Source: CAYUUP01 sp964447925
GTDB taxonomy: Bacteria; Bacillota; Clostridia; Oscillospirales; Oscillospiraceae
Assembly (NCBI GenBank): GCA_964447925.1
Contig: CAYUUP010000016.1
Coordinates: forward strand, 1 to 23,371
DNA length: 23,371 bases
Direction of reading: 5' to 3'
In this document: positions 14,701-21,596 of the stretch, one piece after another
How the letters are laid out: the number at the start of each line of letters is the position of its first letter
Position numbering within the stretch: position 1 is the first letter of the stretch
The notes under the pieces: generated by a model
Databases searched by the model: none
Told to the model about the DNA's origin: nothing
What the model saw: only the letters and a program-made list of their open reading frames with translations
Position numbers and translations under genes: made by a program

Positions 14701-15324
14701 CTGGGGAATGTGAATGTGGGAGCCATCGAGCAGTTCCAGATGATCAACGAGCGCTATTCCTACTTCACCAAGCAGCGGGATGACATCCAGCAGGCGGTGA
14801 CTCAGCTCACCGATATCATCTCATCAATTACCGGGGAAATGGAGACAATCTTCCGCCAACAGTTCAAGCGGATTTCCGATGAATTTTCCGCCACCTTTCT
14901 GGAGTTGTTTGGCGGAGGCCGGGCCTCACTGGAGTTGGAAGATGAGAAGGATATCCTGAACTGCGGCATTGAGATCAGAGTTCAGCCACCTGGTAAGTCA
15001 CTTAAGATCATCAGTCTGCTCTCCGGCGGGGAAAAGGCCTTTGTGGCCATCGCCCTGTACTTTGCGATTCTAAAGGTACGGCCGACTCCATTTGTGGTGA
15101 TGGATGAGATTGAGGCTGCCCTGGATGATACCAATGTAGTACGCTTCGCTCGGTATCTGCGAAAACTGTCCCACCGAACGCAGTTCATCGTCATCACCCA
15201 CCGGCGGGGGACGATGGAGGAAGCGGACGTACTCTATGGCGTCACCATGCAGGATCAGGGCATCTCCCGAATACTGACCATCAATCTCAACGATGTAGAG
15301 AGGGAACTGAAGCTGGAGGAATGA
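11752..15324 (+). CDS. smc: Chromosome segregation protein SMC
   Basis: ATPase that with ScpA and ScpB compacts and aligns sister chromosomes after replication. The 1190-residue product matches the family length. The N-terminal head has MYLRALEIQGFKSF and the Walker A motif GPNGSGKSN (31-39). Long heptad-rich coiled-coil arms span roughly 165-500 and 675-1030, rich in Glu, Gln, Arg and Leu. The hinge lies at about 500-670, ending near GGSMTGGS (659-666). The C-terminal head has the ABC signature LLSGGEK (1089-1095) and Walker B with D1118-E1119 in FVVMDEIEAALDD. I chose the ATG at 11752, preceded by AGAGGT with a 7-base gap. A GTG three codons earlier is in frame but falls within that ribosome binding site. 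ftsY follows 46 bases later, the usual order. Confidence 0.97.
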   Translation: MYLRALEIQGFKSFPDKTVLTFGEDITAIVGPNGSGKSNISDAIRWVMGEQSTRTLRGGKMEDVIFGGTQQRKPMGYAEVSLILDNSGYIFNREETEIMVTRRYYRSGESEYYINQRSCRLKDVNELFMDTGLGREGYSIIGQGKIDEILSVKSADRREIFEEAAGISRFRHRKEESERKLQRTSEGLVRIKDKIEELEFQVGPLREQAETARQYLLYRDELRGLEISVWMEQLDALRAGNRKLENDCQEARRQRDEAAAEQERLYQTGEELARQMEKLLLRTEEIRRQISELDTSAGEQESAVAVLKSQIQNNLEQVERLRLEMDQQENRTGSIIQQIQQRRSRLSEIATQRETLEEQLREQQRQTDEYAVSAGTLAAELEELRGREAIQNASAGESRSLLSALTAASQELIDRDTALRGQKQELLEQSNQAKQELKQMRAALNETVEQRDSLNNIIAGYQLRLSSRRKRLDEAKNRESALKLEVQSAASRIKMLSEMEKMYEGYSKSVKTVMQAAGRNQLRNIHGPVADLIRTPAQYTVAIEIALGGAMQNLVVSSEEDGKAAIQYLKRRDGGRATFLPLASIQPRSLRAEGIEKCPGFVGVANDLVECDEKYRTVCRSLLGNVAIAENMDTAIAMARKYRYSFRIVTLDGQVLNVGGSMTGGSVSHSAGILSRKGELEQLNRQQTQMEARLVQAQKELSESQREETAAAYELEVAQNQQRELEDAVLRQEGEVTGVRIKLDELNRQLETREQELEELSQRATQVETDISAAQSRIQELEGEAAAIRAAAESKASGEEQLHVRQEENRQKMAQLQAQNAALEAEEGATCGALEELESLRQDLTADREGRERQIAGYQNKNDGLQKELLKCEIALQQLSAQKAEQEDDARQTAEQRLALEGQRTQADRQAREMNELLLKLERECARLEQKQSAAAMEEKQLLDKLWDSYELSHSDAQALRQEIESVHKANRRIGELKRAISKLGNVNVGAIEQFQMINERYSYFTKQRDDIQQAVTQLTDIISSITGEMETIFRQQFKRISDEFSATFLELFGGGRASLELEDEKDILNCGIEIRVQPPGKSLKIISLLSGGEKAFVAIALYFAILKVRPTPFVVMDEIEAALDDTNVVRFARYLRKLSHRTQFIVITHRRGTMEEADVLYGVTMQDQGISRILTINLNDVERELKLEE

Positions 15325-15370
15325 CGTTGTCTTGCTCCTTTGGGAAATCAGAAAACGGAGGAAAGTAATT

Positions 15371-16237
15371 ATGGGATTTTTTGATAAGATTAAAAAAATC
15401 GGTATCTTCGGCGGTGGAAAAAGGTTGGGAGACAATTTTTATGACGAGCTGGAGGAGGCACTGATCTTGGCTGACATGGGGGTGGATACCTCTGTCAGGG
15501 CTGTGGAGAAACTGCGTAGTCGCGTAAAAGAAAAGCACTTACGCGATGCGGATGAGGCCCGAACCTGTCTGCGTGATATTGTGGCCGAAATGCTGACAGT
15601 GGGCCAGGAAGAACTGAACCTCTCTACTAAGCCGTCAGTAGTGCTGTTTATCGGCGTTAACGGTGTGGGTAAGACTACAACCATCGGCAAGTTGGCTGCT
15701 GGACTAAAGGGTCAGGGCATGAGGGTGTTGCTGGCTGCCGCTGATACTTTCCGGGCTGCCGCCGCCGATCAGCTGACTATCTGGGCGGAGCGGGCCGGTG
15801 TGGAGATTGTCCGCCAGGGAGAGGGGGCCGATCCCGCCGCCGTGGTCTATGATGCGTTGACTGCTGCCAAGGCCCGCAAGGTGGATGTGGTACTGATCGA
15901 CACCGCCGGGCGGCTGCACAACAAGCAGAATCTGATGAATGAGTTGGAAAAGATCAGCCGCATCATTGACAGGGAATGTCCCGGCGCCGCCCGTGAAACC
16001 CTGCTGGTAATGGATGCCACTACCGGTCAAAATGGTCTGATCCAGGCACGGAAGTTCCAAGAGTGTACCGGTATCACTGGTATTGTGCTGACCAAGCTGG
16101 ACGGTACTGCCAAAGGCGGTATTGCCGTGGCCATCGCCCAGGAGCTGGGCGTTCCGGTGAAATTCGCCGGTGTGGGAGAAGGCATTGATGACCTTCAGCC
16201 CTTTCACCCTGCTGACTTCGCCGAGGCGCTCCTGTAA
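15371..16237 (+). CDS. ftsY: Signal recognition particle receptor FtsY
   Basis: SRP-family GTPase that receives ribosome-nascent-chain complexes bound by Ffh and delivers them to the Sec translocon at the membrane. The 288-residue product consists of the N and G domains only, without the long acidic A domain of E. coli FtsY, as in many Gram-positives. The first residues MGFFDKIKKIGIF form a short basic amphipathic stretch that may touch the membrane. G1 is GVNGVGKT (95-102), followed by the SRP-family DTFRAAA (125-131), G3 DTAGR (177-181) and G4 TKLD (241-244). I chose the ATG at 15371, with GGAGG 9 bases upstream. An in-frame start at 15332 adds 13 non-conserved residues. Confidence 0.97.
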   Translation: MGFFDKIKKIGIFGGGKRLGDNFYDELEEALILADMGVDTSVRAVEKLRSRVKEKHLRDADEARTCLRDIVAEMLTVGQEELNLSTKPSVVLFIGVNGVGKTTTIGKLAAGLKGQGMRVLLAAADTFRAAAADQLTIWAERAGVEIVRQGEGADPAAVVYDALTAAKARKVDVVLIDTAGRLHNKQNLMNELEKISRIIDRECPGAARETLLVMDATTGQNGLIQARKFQECTGITGIVLTKLDGTAKGGIAVAIAQELGVPVKFAGVGEGIDDLQPFHPADFAEALL

Positions 16238-16300
16238 AGGAAAAGGCAATTATAGAGAGTCAGTGCCAAACATTTAGTCTGACATAAGGAGACGCAGAGC

Positions 16301-16897
16301 ATGGAATTTGTCTTAGCCAGCCAAAACCAGCATAAGCTGGTTGAGATGCGTGAGATTTTAGAGCCGCTGGGGGTGGAGATCATTCTCCAGTCCCAGTTGG
16401 GTTTACGTGTATGTGTGGATGAGACGGGAGCTACCTTTGCAGAGAATGCCCTGCTGAAGGCCCAGGCTGTCATGGAAGCCAGCGGCCTGCCCGCTATTGC
16501 TGATGACTCCGGCATCTGCGTGGATCTACTGAACGGTGCCCCGGGCGTCTACTCCGCCCGCTACGGCGGGGAGGAACTGGACGATGCGGGACGCACCCAG
16601 TTGCTGCTGGAAAATCTTCGGGGACAGTGTGGCCCCCGGAACTGCAAATTTGTTTGCGCCATCGCCTGTGCATTTCCCAATGGAGATATCCTCACTGCTG
16701 ATGGAGAGGTGCATGGCACGGTGGCCTATGCCCCCATGGGTGAGAGTGGCTTTGGCTATGACCCTATCTTTTTCCTGCCAGACCGGAAGAAAACCATGGC
16801 GCAGCTGTCGGCAGGGGAGAAGAACGCCATCTCTCATCGGGGCAACGCCCTGCGGGACTTTGCCTTGAAATTAGAGGAGTATCTCCGAAAAGAGTAA
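16301..16897 (+). CDS. ITP/XTP/dITP pyrophosphatase (RdgB/HAM1 family)
   Basis: House-cleaning nucleotidase that hydrolyses non-canonical purine triphosphates such as XTP and dITP to monophosphates, keeping them out of DNA and RNA. The 198-residue product has the full family length. The substrate-binding motif SQNQHK lies at 7-12. TFAENALLKA (45-54) and the catalytic IADDSGICVD (66-75) follow, then PGVYSARYGG (81-90). The later stretches ESGFGYDPIFF and SHRGNALRDF complete the pattern. The ATG at 16301 has AAGGAG 9 bases upstream. It lies 63 bases after ftsY in the same direction and is probably part of the smc operon. The family is clear; substrate preference is by analogy. Confidence 0.95.
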   Translation: MEFVLASQNQHKLVEMREILEPLGVEIILQSQLGLRVCVDETGATFAENALLKAQAVMEASGLPAIADDSGICVDLLNGAPGVYSARYGGEELDDAGRTQLLLENLRGQCGPRNCKFVCAIACAFPNGDILTADGEVHGTVAYAPMGESGFGYDPIFFLPDRKKTMAQLSAGEKNAISHRGNALRDFALKLEEYLRKE

Positions 16898-16992
16898 GGA
16901 GCAGTTCCCAATGTGGGGAACATGGCATTCCCGCCCTTTGGGCCTGCCTGTGCTGTCGAGGGTGGAAAATGAGAAGAACGGAGCGTTAGATT

Positions 16993-17304
16993 ATGGAGTT
17001 AACAAGCAAGCAACGGGCGCAGCTGCGGAGCCTGGCCAATGGCATTGATACCGTCCTCATCGTGGGGAAGGACGGCATCAGTGACAATTTGGTAACCCAG
17101 TGCCGGGACGCTTTGGAAGCCCGGGAGTTGGTGAAGGGTAAGGTACTGGAGAACTCCGAGCATGATGCCCGCTCCGCCTGCGCCGAACTGTGTGCGCGAA
17201 CCGCTGCCGCACCGGTGCAGGTCATCGGCAGTAAATTTGTCCTCTACCGGCCCAGCCATCGGAAAGACAAGCAGGATAAGATCAAGCTGGTGCCAGCCAA
17301 ATGA
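16993..17304 (+). CDS. YhbY/CRM-domain RNA-binding protein
   Basis: Small protein of the CRM (YhbY) family, associated with pre-50S ribosomal particles in bacteria. The 103-residue product is one CRM domain. It starts with MELTSKQRAQLRSLAN and has the conserved GxxG-type loop in VGKDGISDNLV, followed by KGKVLENSEHD and the end GSKFVLYRPSHR. The ATG at 16993 has GGAG 9 bases upstream. It overlaps the nadD-yqeK start by four bases (ATGA), so the two are likely translated together; yhbY next to nadD and yqeK is a common Firmicutes arrangement. The 95 bases before it hold two small hairpins (near 16904-16921 and 16933-16943) without T-runs. Confidence 0.92.
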   Translation: MELTSKQRAQLRSLANGIDTVLIVGKDGISDNLVTQCRDALEARELVKGKVLENSEHDARSACAELCARTAAAPVQVIGSKFVLYRPSHRKDKQDKIKLVPAK

Positions 17305-18506
17305 GGATCGGCATCTATGGAGGCACCTTTGACCCCCCTCATCTGGGGCATATGGCGGCGGCAGTTGGCGGCACACGGGCACTGGAGTTGGACAGACTGC
17401 TGCTGATTCCGGACGGTCAGCCGCCCCACAAGGAGCTTTCTCCCAGTTCCGCTCCGGCGGAGGACAGGCTGGCCATGACAAGGATTGCCGCAGACCGGCT
17501 GGGTTTGAAAATTCCGGTGGAGGTTCTGGATCTGGAGTTGCGGCGGCAGGGGAGAAGCTATACCAGCGACACCCTCCTGGAGATTTCGGCGCGCTATCCC
17601 CATGACGAACTATGGCTGCTGATGGGCCGAGATATGTTCGACACATTCGCCGACTGGCATGGGCCGGATATAATCGTGAGACTGGCGTCAATCCTGGCCT
17701 TCGGTCGTACGCAGAAGGATACCGCTTCGGATCTTGAGGCCCGAAAGGCTCGGCTGACAGAGCAGCTCCCGTCTGCGCATATCCGCACCATGACACTGCC
17801 GGAGCTGGTGGAGATATCCTCCAGCGCCCTGCGGGAAAAGCTGAACAGCGGCCAGGGGCGGGATTATCTGGACGAAAGCGTCTGGGGCTATATCCTTCTC
17901 CACCGGCTCTATGGCGTGGAGCGGGATCTGACTCGTCTCAATTGGGATGATCTGCGGGCGGCATCCCGGTCTATGGTGCGAGCCAAGCGCCTGCCTCACA
18001 TCCGTGGCATTGAGGAGGAGGCCGTCCGACTGGCCCGCCGCTGGGGGGCAAATGAGGATGACGCCCGGACTGCCGCCATCCTTCATGACTGCACCAAGTA
18101 TTTTTCTCTCAGAGAACAGTTGTCTTTGTGCAAAAAATATGGTATCCTGTTAGATGAAATGGAGCGTGGCAGCGAAAAACTCCTCCATTCCAAGACGGGA
18201 GCGGCCATTGCTCGGCACGTCTTCGGCGTAAATGACGCTGTGTATGATGCAATCTATTCCCATACCACCGGTCGGGCGGATATGACCCTACTGGAGAAAA
18301 TCATCTATATCGCTGACTATATGGAGCCTAGCCGGGATTTTCCCGGCGTAGAGCAGCTGCGTGCGCTGGCGCAGTATGATTTGGACGGAGCTGTGCTGCT
18401 GGGGCTGGAGATGACGGAGAAGGAGATGGCGGAGCGGCATCAGCCTCTACACCCACGTTCTGTTGAGGCTGCGGACTGGCTCCGGACACACCGGTACGCG
18501 GAATAG
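17301..18506 (+). CDS. Fused nicotinate-nucleotide adenylyltransferase NadD and YqeK HD-domain hydrolase
   Basis: A 401-residue fusion of two proteins that are usually neighbours. Residues 1-195 are NadD, which adenylates nicotinate mononucleotide during NAD synthesis: GGTFDPPHLGH (7-17) is the nucleotidyltransferase motif, and EISSSALREKL (171-181) is the conserved ISSSxxR region. Residues 205-401 are YqeK, an HD-domain metal hydrolase reported to split diadenosine tetraphosphate symmetrically into two ADP. Its expected metal ligands are visible: H233, H262-D263 (LHDC), H296 (LLHSKTG), H321 (YSHTTG) and D339 (IADY). There is no stop between the parts. The start overlaps the yhbY stop. rsfS follows, completing the usual yhbY-nadD-yqeK-rsfS order. 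Confidence 0.93.
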   Translation: MRIGIYGGTFDPPHLGHMAAAVGGTRALELDRLLLIPDGQPPHKELSPSSAPAEDRLAMTRIAADRLGLKIPVEVLDLELRRQGRSYTSDTLLEISARYPHDELWLLMGRDMFDTFADWHGPDIIVRLASILAFGRTQKDTASDLEARKARLTEQLPSAHIRTMTLPELVEISSSALREKLNSGQGRDYLDESVWGYILLHRLYGVERDLTRLNWDDLRAASRSMVRAKRLPHIRGIEEEAVRLARRWGANEDDARTAAILHDCTKYFSLREQLSLCKKYGILLDEMERGSEKLLHSKTGAAIARHVFGVNDAVYDAIYSHTTGRADMTLLEKIIYIADYMEPSRDFPGVEQLRALAQYDLDGAVLLGLEMTEKEMAERHQPLHPRSVEAADWLRTHRYAE

Positions 18507-18555
18507 TCAGAGCAGAGAATATCTTCCCTTCGGAATGAAAGAAAGGAAAAGGTTT

Positions 18556-18918
18556 ATGACAGAATCCAGAAAATTGGCTATCGCCATTGTCAGGGCGCTG
18601 GACGCTAAGAAAGCGTCGGATATCCAAATGCTACGCACGGAGGATGTCACTACGCTGGCAGACTACTTTATTATTGCCACTGCTCACTCCACGACCCAGC
18701 TGAAAACGCTGGCCGATGAGAGTGAAAATATGGCGGAGACGCTGGGAGAGAAGGTACACCACATTGAGGGCTACCGGGAGGGTGGCTGGGTGCTGCTGGA
18801 CTTCTCCTCTGTGGTGGTACACGTTTTTATGCCGGAGGAGAGGGAGCGGTACAATCTGGAGCATCTCTGGAGCGATGCCTCGCAGATCGACATTAGCGAC
18901 TATTTAACAGAAAACTGA
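18556..18918 (+). CDS. rsfS: Ribosomal silencing factor RsfS
   Basis: RsfS binds protein uL14 of the large ribosomal subunit and blocks subunit joining in starving cells. The 120-residue product has the normal length and pattern: KKASDIQMLRTEDVTTLADYF, then TLADESENMAETLG, HIEGYREGGWVLLDFSSVVVH and MPEERERYNLEHLW. I chose the ATG at 18556 with AAAGGA 8 bases upstream. An in-frame ATG at 18535 and an upstream start at 18463 would add charged residues that are not part of the family. It follows nadD-yqeK by 49 bases and precedes leuS by 73 bases, the typical context. Confidence 0.95.
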   Translation: MTESRKLAIAIVRALDAKKASDIQMLRTEDVTTLADYFIIATAHSTTQLKTLADESENMAETLGEKVHHIEGYREGGWVLLDFSSVVVHVFMPEERERYNLEHLWSDASQIDISDYLTEN

Positions 18919-18991
18919 TCGGTTGGCAGCGCGTCAGGGGCCAGAGAGTGCCGGAAAGCGCAATTTCAAACCAGGAAAGCGGGAGAGAAAC

Positions 18992-21511
18992 ATGAAATAT
19001 GATTATACTGCAATTGAGAAAAAGTGGCAGGATCGGTGGAGGGAATCCAATGTCTTCCACGCCGTGACCGGGGACAAATCCAGACCCAAGTTCTATGCGC
19101 TGGTGGAGTTCCCATACCCTTCTGCGGCGGGACTCCATGTGGGCCACCCGCGGCCCTTTACTGCCATGGACGTGGTGGCCCGAAAACGACGGATGGACGG
19201 CTACAATGTCCTTTTTCCTATTGGCTATGATGCCTTTGGTCTGCCCACCGAGAATTTTGCCATCAAAAACCACATCCACCCGGCAATTGTCACCAGGCAG
19301 AACATCCAAAACTTCACCCGGCAGCTCCATATGCTGGGTTATTCCTTCGACTGGGACCGCTGTGTGGACACCACGGATCCAAAATACTATAAGTGGACCC
19401 AATGGATATTCCTTCAGCTCTTCAAGCACGGGCTGGCCTACAAGGCCACCATGCCGGTGAACTGGTGTACCTCCTGTAAGTGTGTCCTGGCCAACGAGGA
19501 GGTTGTGGAGGGTGTCTGTGAGCGCTGCGGGGCGGAGGTTGTCCGCAAGGAAAAGAGCCAGTGGATGCTGAAGATTACCGAATACGCCCAGAAGCTCATT
19601 GATGGTTTGGATACGGTGGACTTTATTGAGCGGGTCAAGACCCAACAGAAAAACTGGATTGGCCGCTCTACCGGCGCAGAGATCAGCTTCCAGACTACAG
19701 AAGGGGATATGCTGAAGGTATACACCACACGGCCGGACACTCTCTTCGGCGCGACCTATATGGTTATCGCCCCGGAGCATGCCTATGTGGGAAAGTGGCG
19801 CCCGGTACTGAACAATTTAGACGAGGTGGATTCCTATGTCCGCAAGGCGGCCTCTAAGTCTGACTTTGAGCGTACCGAGCTGGCAAAGGAAAAGACCGGC
19901 GTTGAACTGGAAGGTGTCCGGGCAATCAATCCGGTGAATGGGAAGGAAATTCCCATCTTTATCTCCGACTATGTCCTGGCCTCCTACGGCACGGGCGCCA
20001 TTATGGCCGTTCCTGCCCATGACCAGCGTGACTGGGAGTTCGCCCAGGCCTTTGGCCTGCCCATCATCCAGGTAGTGGCGGGTACCCAGGGCGAGGTGGA
20101 TGTCCGAAAGGAGGCATTTACCGATGTGGCTACAGGTGTCATGGTGAACTCCGGCTTTCTCAACGGGCTGTCTGTGGAGGAGGCCAAAAAGTCCATTATT
20201 ACCTACTTGGAGAAAGAGGGCATCGGCCATGCCCAGGTGAACTACAAGCTCCGGGACTGGGTGTTCTCCCGCCAGCGGTACTGGGGCGAGCCCATCCCCA
20301 TCGTCAACTGCCCCAAGTGCGGCTACGTCCCCCTGCCTGAGAGCGAACTGCCTCTGCTGCTGCCGGAGGTGGAAAGCTACGAGACCACCGGTGACGGCGA
20401 AAGCCCCCTCTCTGCCATGACAGAGTGGGTGAACACTACCTGCCCCCGCTGCGGCGGCCCTGCCAAGCGGGAAACGGATACCATGCCCCAGTGGGCCGGA
20501 TCCAGTTGGTATTTCCTCCGGTATATGGATCCGGACAACGACACCGAACTGGCATCCAAGGAGGCCCTTGACTATTGGGGGCAAGTAGACTGGTATAATG
20601 GCGGTATGGAACACACGACACTCCACCTGCTGTACAGCCGGTTCTGGAACAACTTTCTCTTCGATATCGGCGTGATTCCCCATGCGGAACCCTATGCCAA
20701 ACGCACCAGCCAGGGTATGATTCTGGGGAAGAATCCTCACTATGTGGGCAACTTTGAGACGCAGGAGGAGAAGGACGCCGTGCTGGAGAAGTACGGCAGC
20801 CAGGCCCTCCGCCCGGCGGTGAAAATGTCCAAGTCACTGGGCAATGTGGTGAATCCCGATGACATTATCCGAGACTACGGCGCCGACACCATGCGGCTCT
20901 ATATCATGTTTATCGGTGACTTTGAGCGGGCGGCCACCTGGTCAGATGAAGCCGTGCGGGGCTGCAAGCGCTTCCTCGACAGAGTGTGGAACCTGGCCGA
21001 GCGGGCAGGGGAGAATGAGGACTGCTCTCCCGCTAACGAGGCTGCGGTTCACAAGGCAATTAAAAAGGTGGGCGAGGATATAGAGTCCATGAAGTTTAAT
21101 ACCGCCATTGCCACACTGATGGCGCTGGTGAATGACTTCTATGCCAATGGCCTTTCCCGGGGGGATTTCAAGGCGCTGCTGCTGCTACTCTCCCCCTTTG
21201 CGCCCCATCTCTGTGAGGAGCTTTGGGAGCAGCTGGGCTTTGCCGGGCCAGAGGGCAGTATGATCTGCCAGCAGCCCTGGCCGGAATATGACGAGAGCAA
21301 GACGGTGGCAGCTACCGTTCAGATGGCCGTCCAGGTGGGGGGCAAGCTGAAGGCTAACATCATAGTCCCAACGGACAGTGACCAGGACACAGTGACTAAA
21401 ATCGCTCTGGAGAACGAGAAAATTGCCAGGCTGGCAGAGGGAAAAGAGCTGGCCAAGGTCATCTTGGTGAAAAATCGCCTGGTCAACCTGATTTTTAAGC
21501 AAAAAACCTGA
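18992..21511 (+). CDS. leuS: Leucyl-tRNA synthetase
   Basis: Class I synthetase that charges tRNA-Leu. The 839-residue product has all main parts. The HIGH-type motif reads HVGHPRPFT, within GLHVGHPRPFTAMDVVARKR. A zinc-binding insert with CTSCK and CERCG follows, then the CP1 editing domain around TTRPDTLFGATYMVIAPEH and GTGAIMAVPAHDQRDWEFA. KMSKSLGNVVNPDDI is the second ATP motif. The anticodon-binding helical domain and a C-terminal domain complete it. I chose the ATG at 18992, with GGGAGA just upstream; a TTG at 18923 would add 23 non-conserved residues. The 73-base gap before it has no room for a T-box, so leucine control by that route is not visible. No strong terminator is seen after it. 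Confidence 0.97.
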   Translation: MKYDYTAIEKKWQDRWRESNVFHAVTGDKSRPKFYALVEFPYPSAAGLHVGHPRPFTAMDVVARKRRMDGYNVLFPIGYDAFGLPTENFAIKNHIHPAIVTRQNIQNFTRQLHMLGYSFDWDRCVDTTDPKYYKWTQWIFLQLFKHGLAYKATMPVNWCTSCKCVLANEEVVEGVCERCGAEVVRKEKSQWMLKITEYAQKLIDGLDTVDFIERVKTQQKNWIGRSTGAEISFQTTEGDMLKVYTTRPDTLFGATYMVIAPEHAYVGKWRPVLNNLDEVDSYVRKAASKSDFERTELAKEKTGVELEGVRAINPVNGKEIPIFISDYVLASYGTGAIMAVPAHDQRDWEFAQAFGLPIIQVVAGTQGEVDVRKEAFTDVATGVMVNSGFLNGLSVEEAKKSIITYLEKEGIGHAQVNYKLRDWVFSRQRYWGEPIPIVNCPKCGYVPLPESELPLLLPEVESYETTGDGESPLSAMTEWVNTTCPRCGGPAKRETDTMPQWAGSSWYFLRYMDPDNDTELASKEALDYWGQVDWYNGGMEHTTLHLLYSRFWNNFLFDIGVIPHAEPYAKRTSQGMILGKNPHYVGNFETQEEKDAVLEKYGSQALRPAVKMSKSLGNVVNPDDIIRDYGADTMRLYIMFIGDFERAATWSDEAVRGCKRFLDRVWNLAERAGENEDCSPANEAAVHKAIKKVGEDIESMKFNTAIATLMALVNDFYANGLSRGDFKALLLLLSPFAPHLCEELWEQLGFAGPEGSMICQQPWPEYDESKTVAATVQMAVQVGGKLKANIIVPTDSDQDTVTKIALENEKIARLAEGKELAKVILVKNRLVNLIFKQKT

Positions 21512-21519
21512 AAAAGGGC

Positions 21520-21548
21520 TAGAAAAACTCTGGCAAGTATGGTATAAT
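21520..21548 (+). promoter_or_regulatory. Promoter of the O-acetylhomoserine sulfhydrylase gene
   Basis: TATAAT (21543-21548) lies 17 bases after TAGAAA (21520-21525), a partial -35 match. The predicted start near 21555 gives a leader of about 40 bases. Confidence 0.6.
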
Positions 21549-21564
21549 ACCATTGTTTGATGGT
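21539..21564. promoter_or_regulatory. Operator-like inverted repeats across the -10 box
   Basis: ATGGTATAATACCAT (21539-21553) is a 15-base palindrome with 7-base arms centred on the -10 box. A third half-site ATGGT at 21560-21564 makes a second inverted repeat with ACCAT (21549-21553). The position suggests a repressor site, possibly tied to sulfur amino acid supply. The regulator is unknown to me. Confidence 0.45.
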
Positions 21565-21596
21565 TCTGATGAATATGACAGGAGGCACAACTGCCC

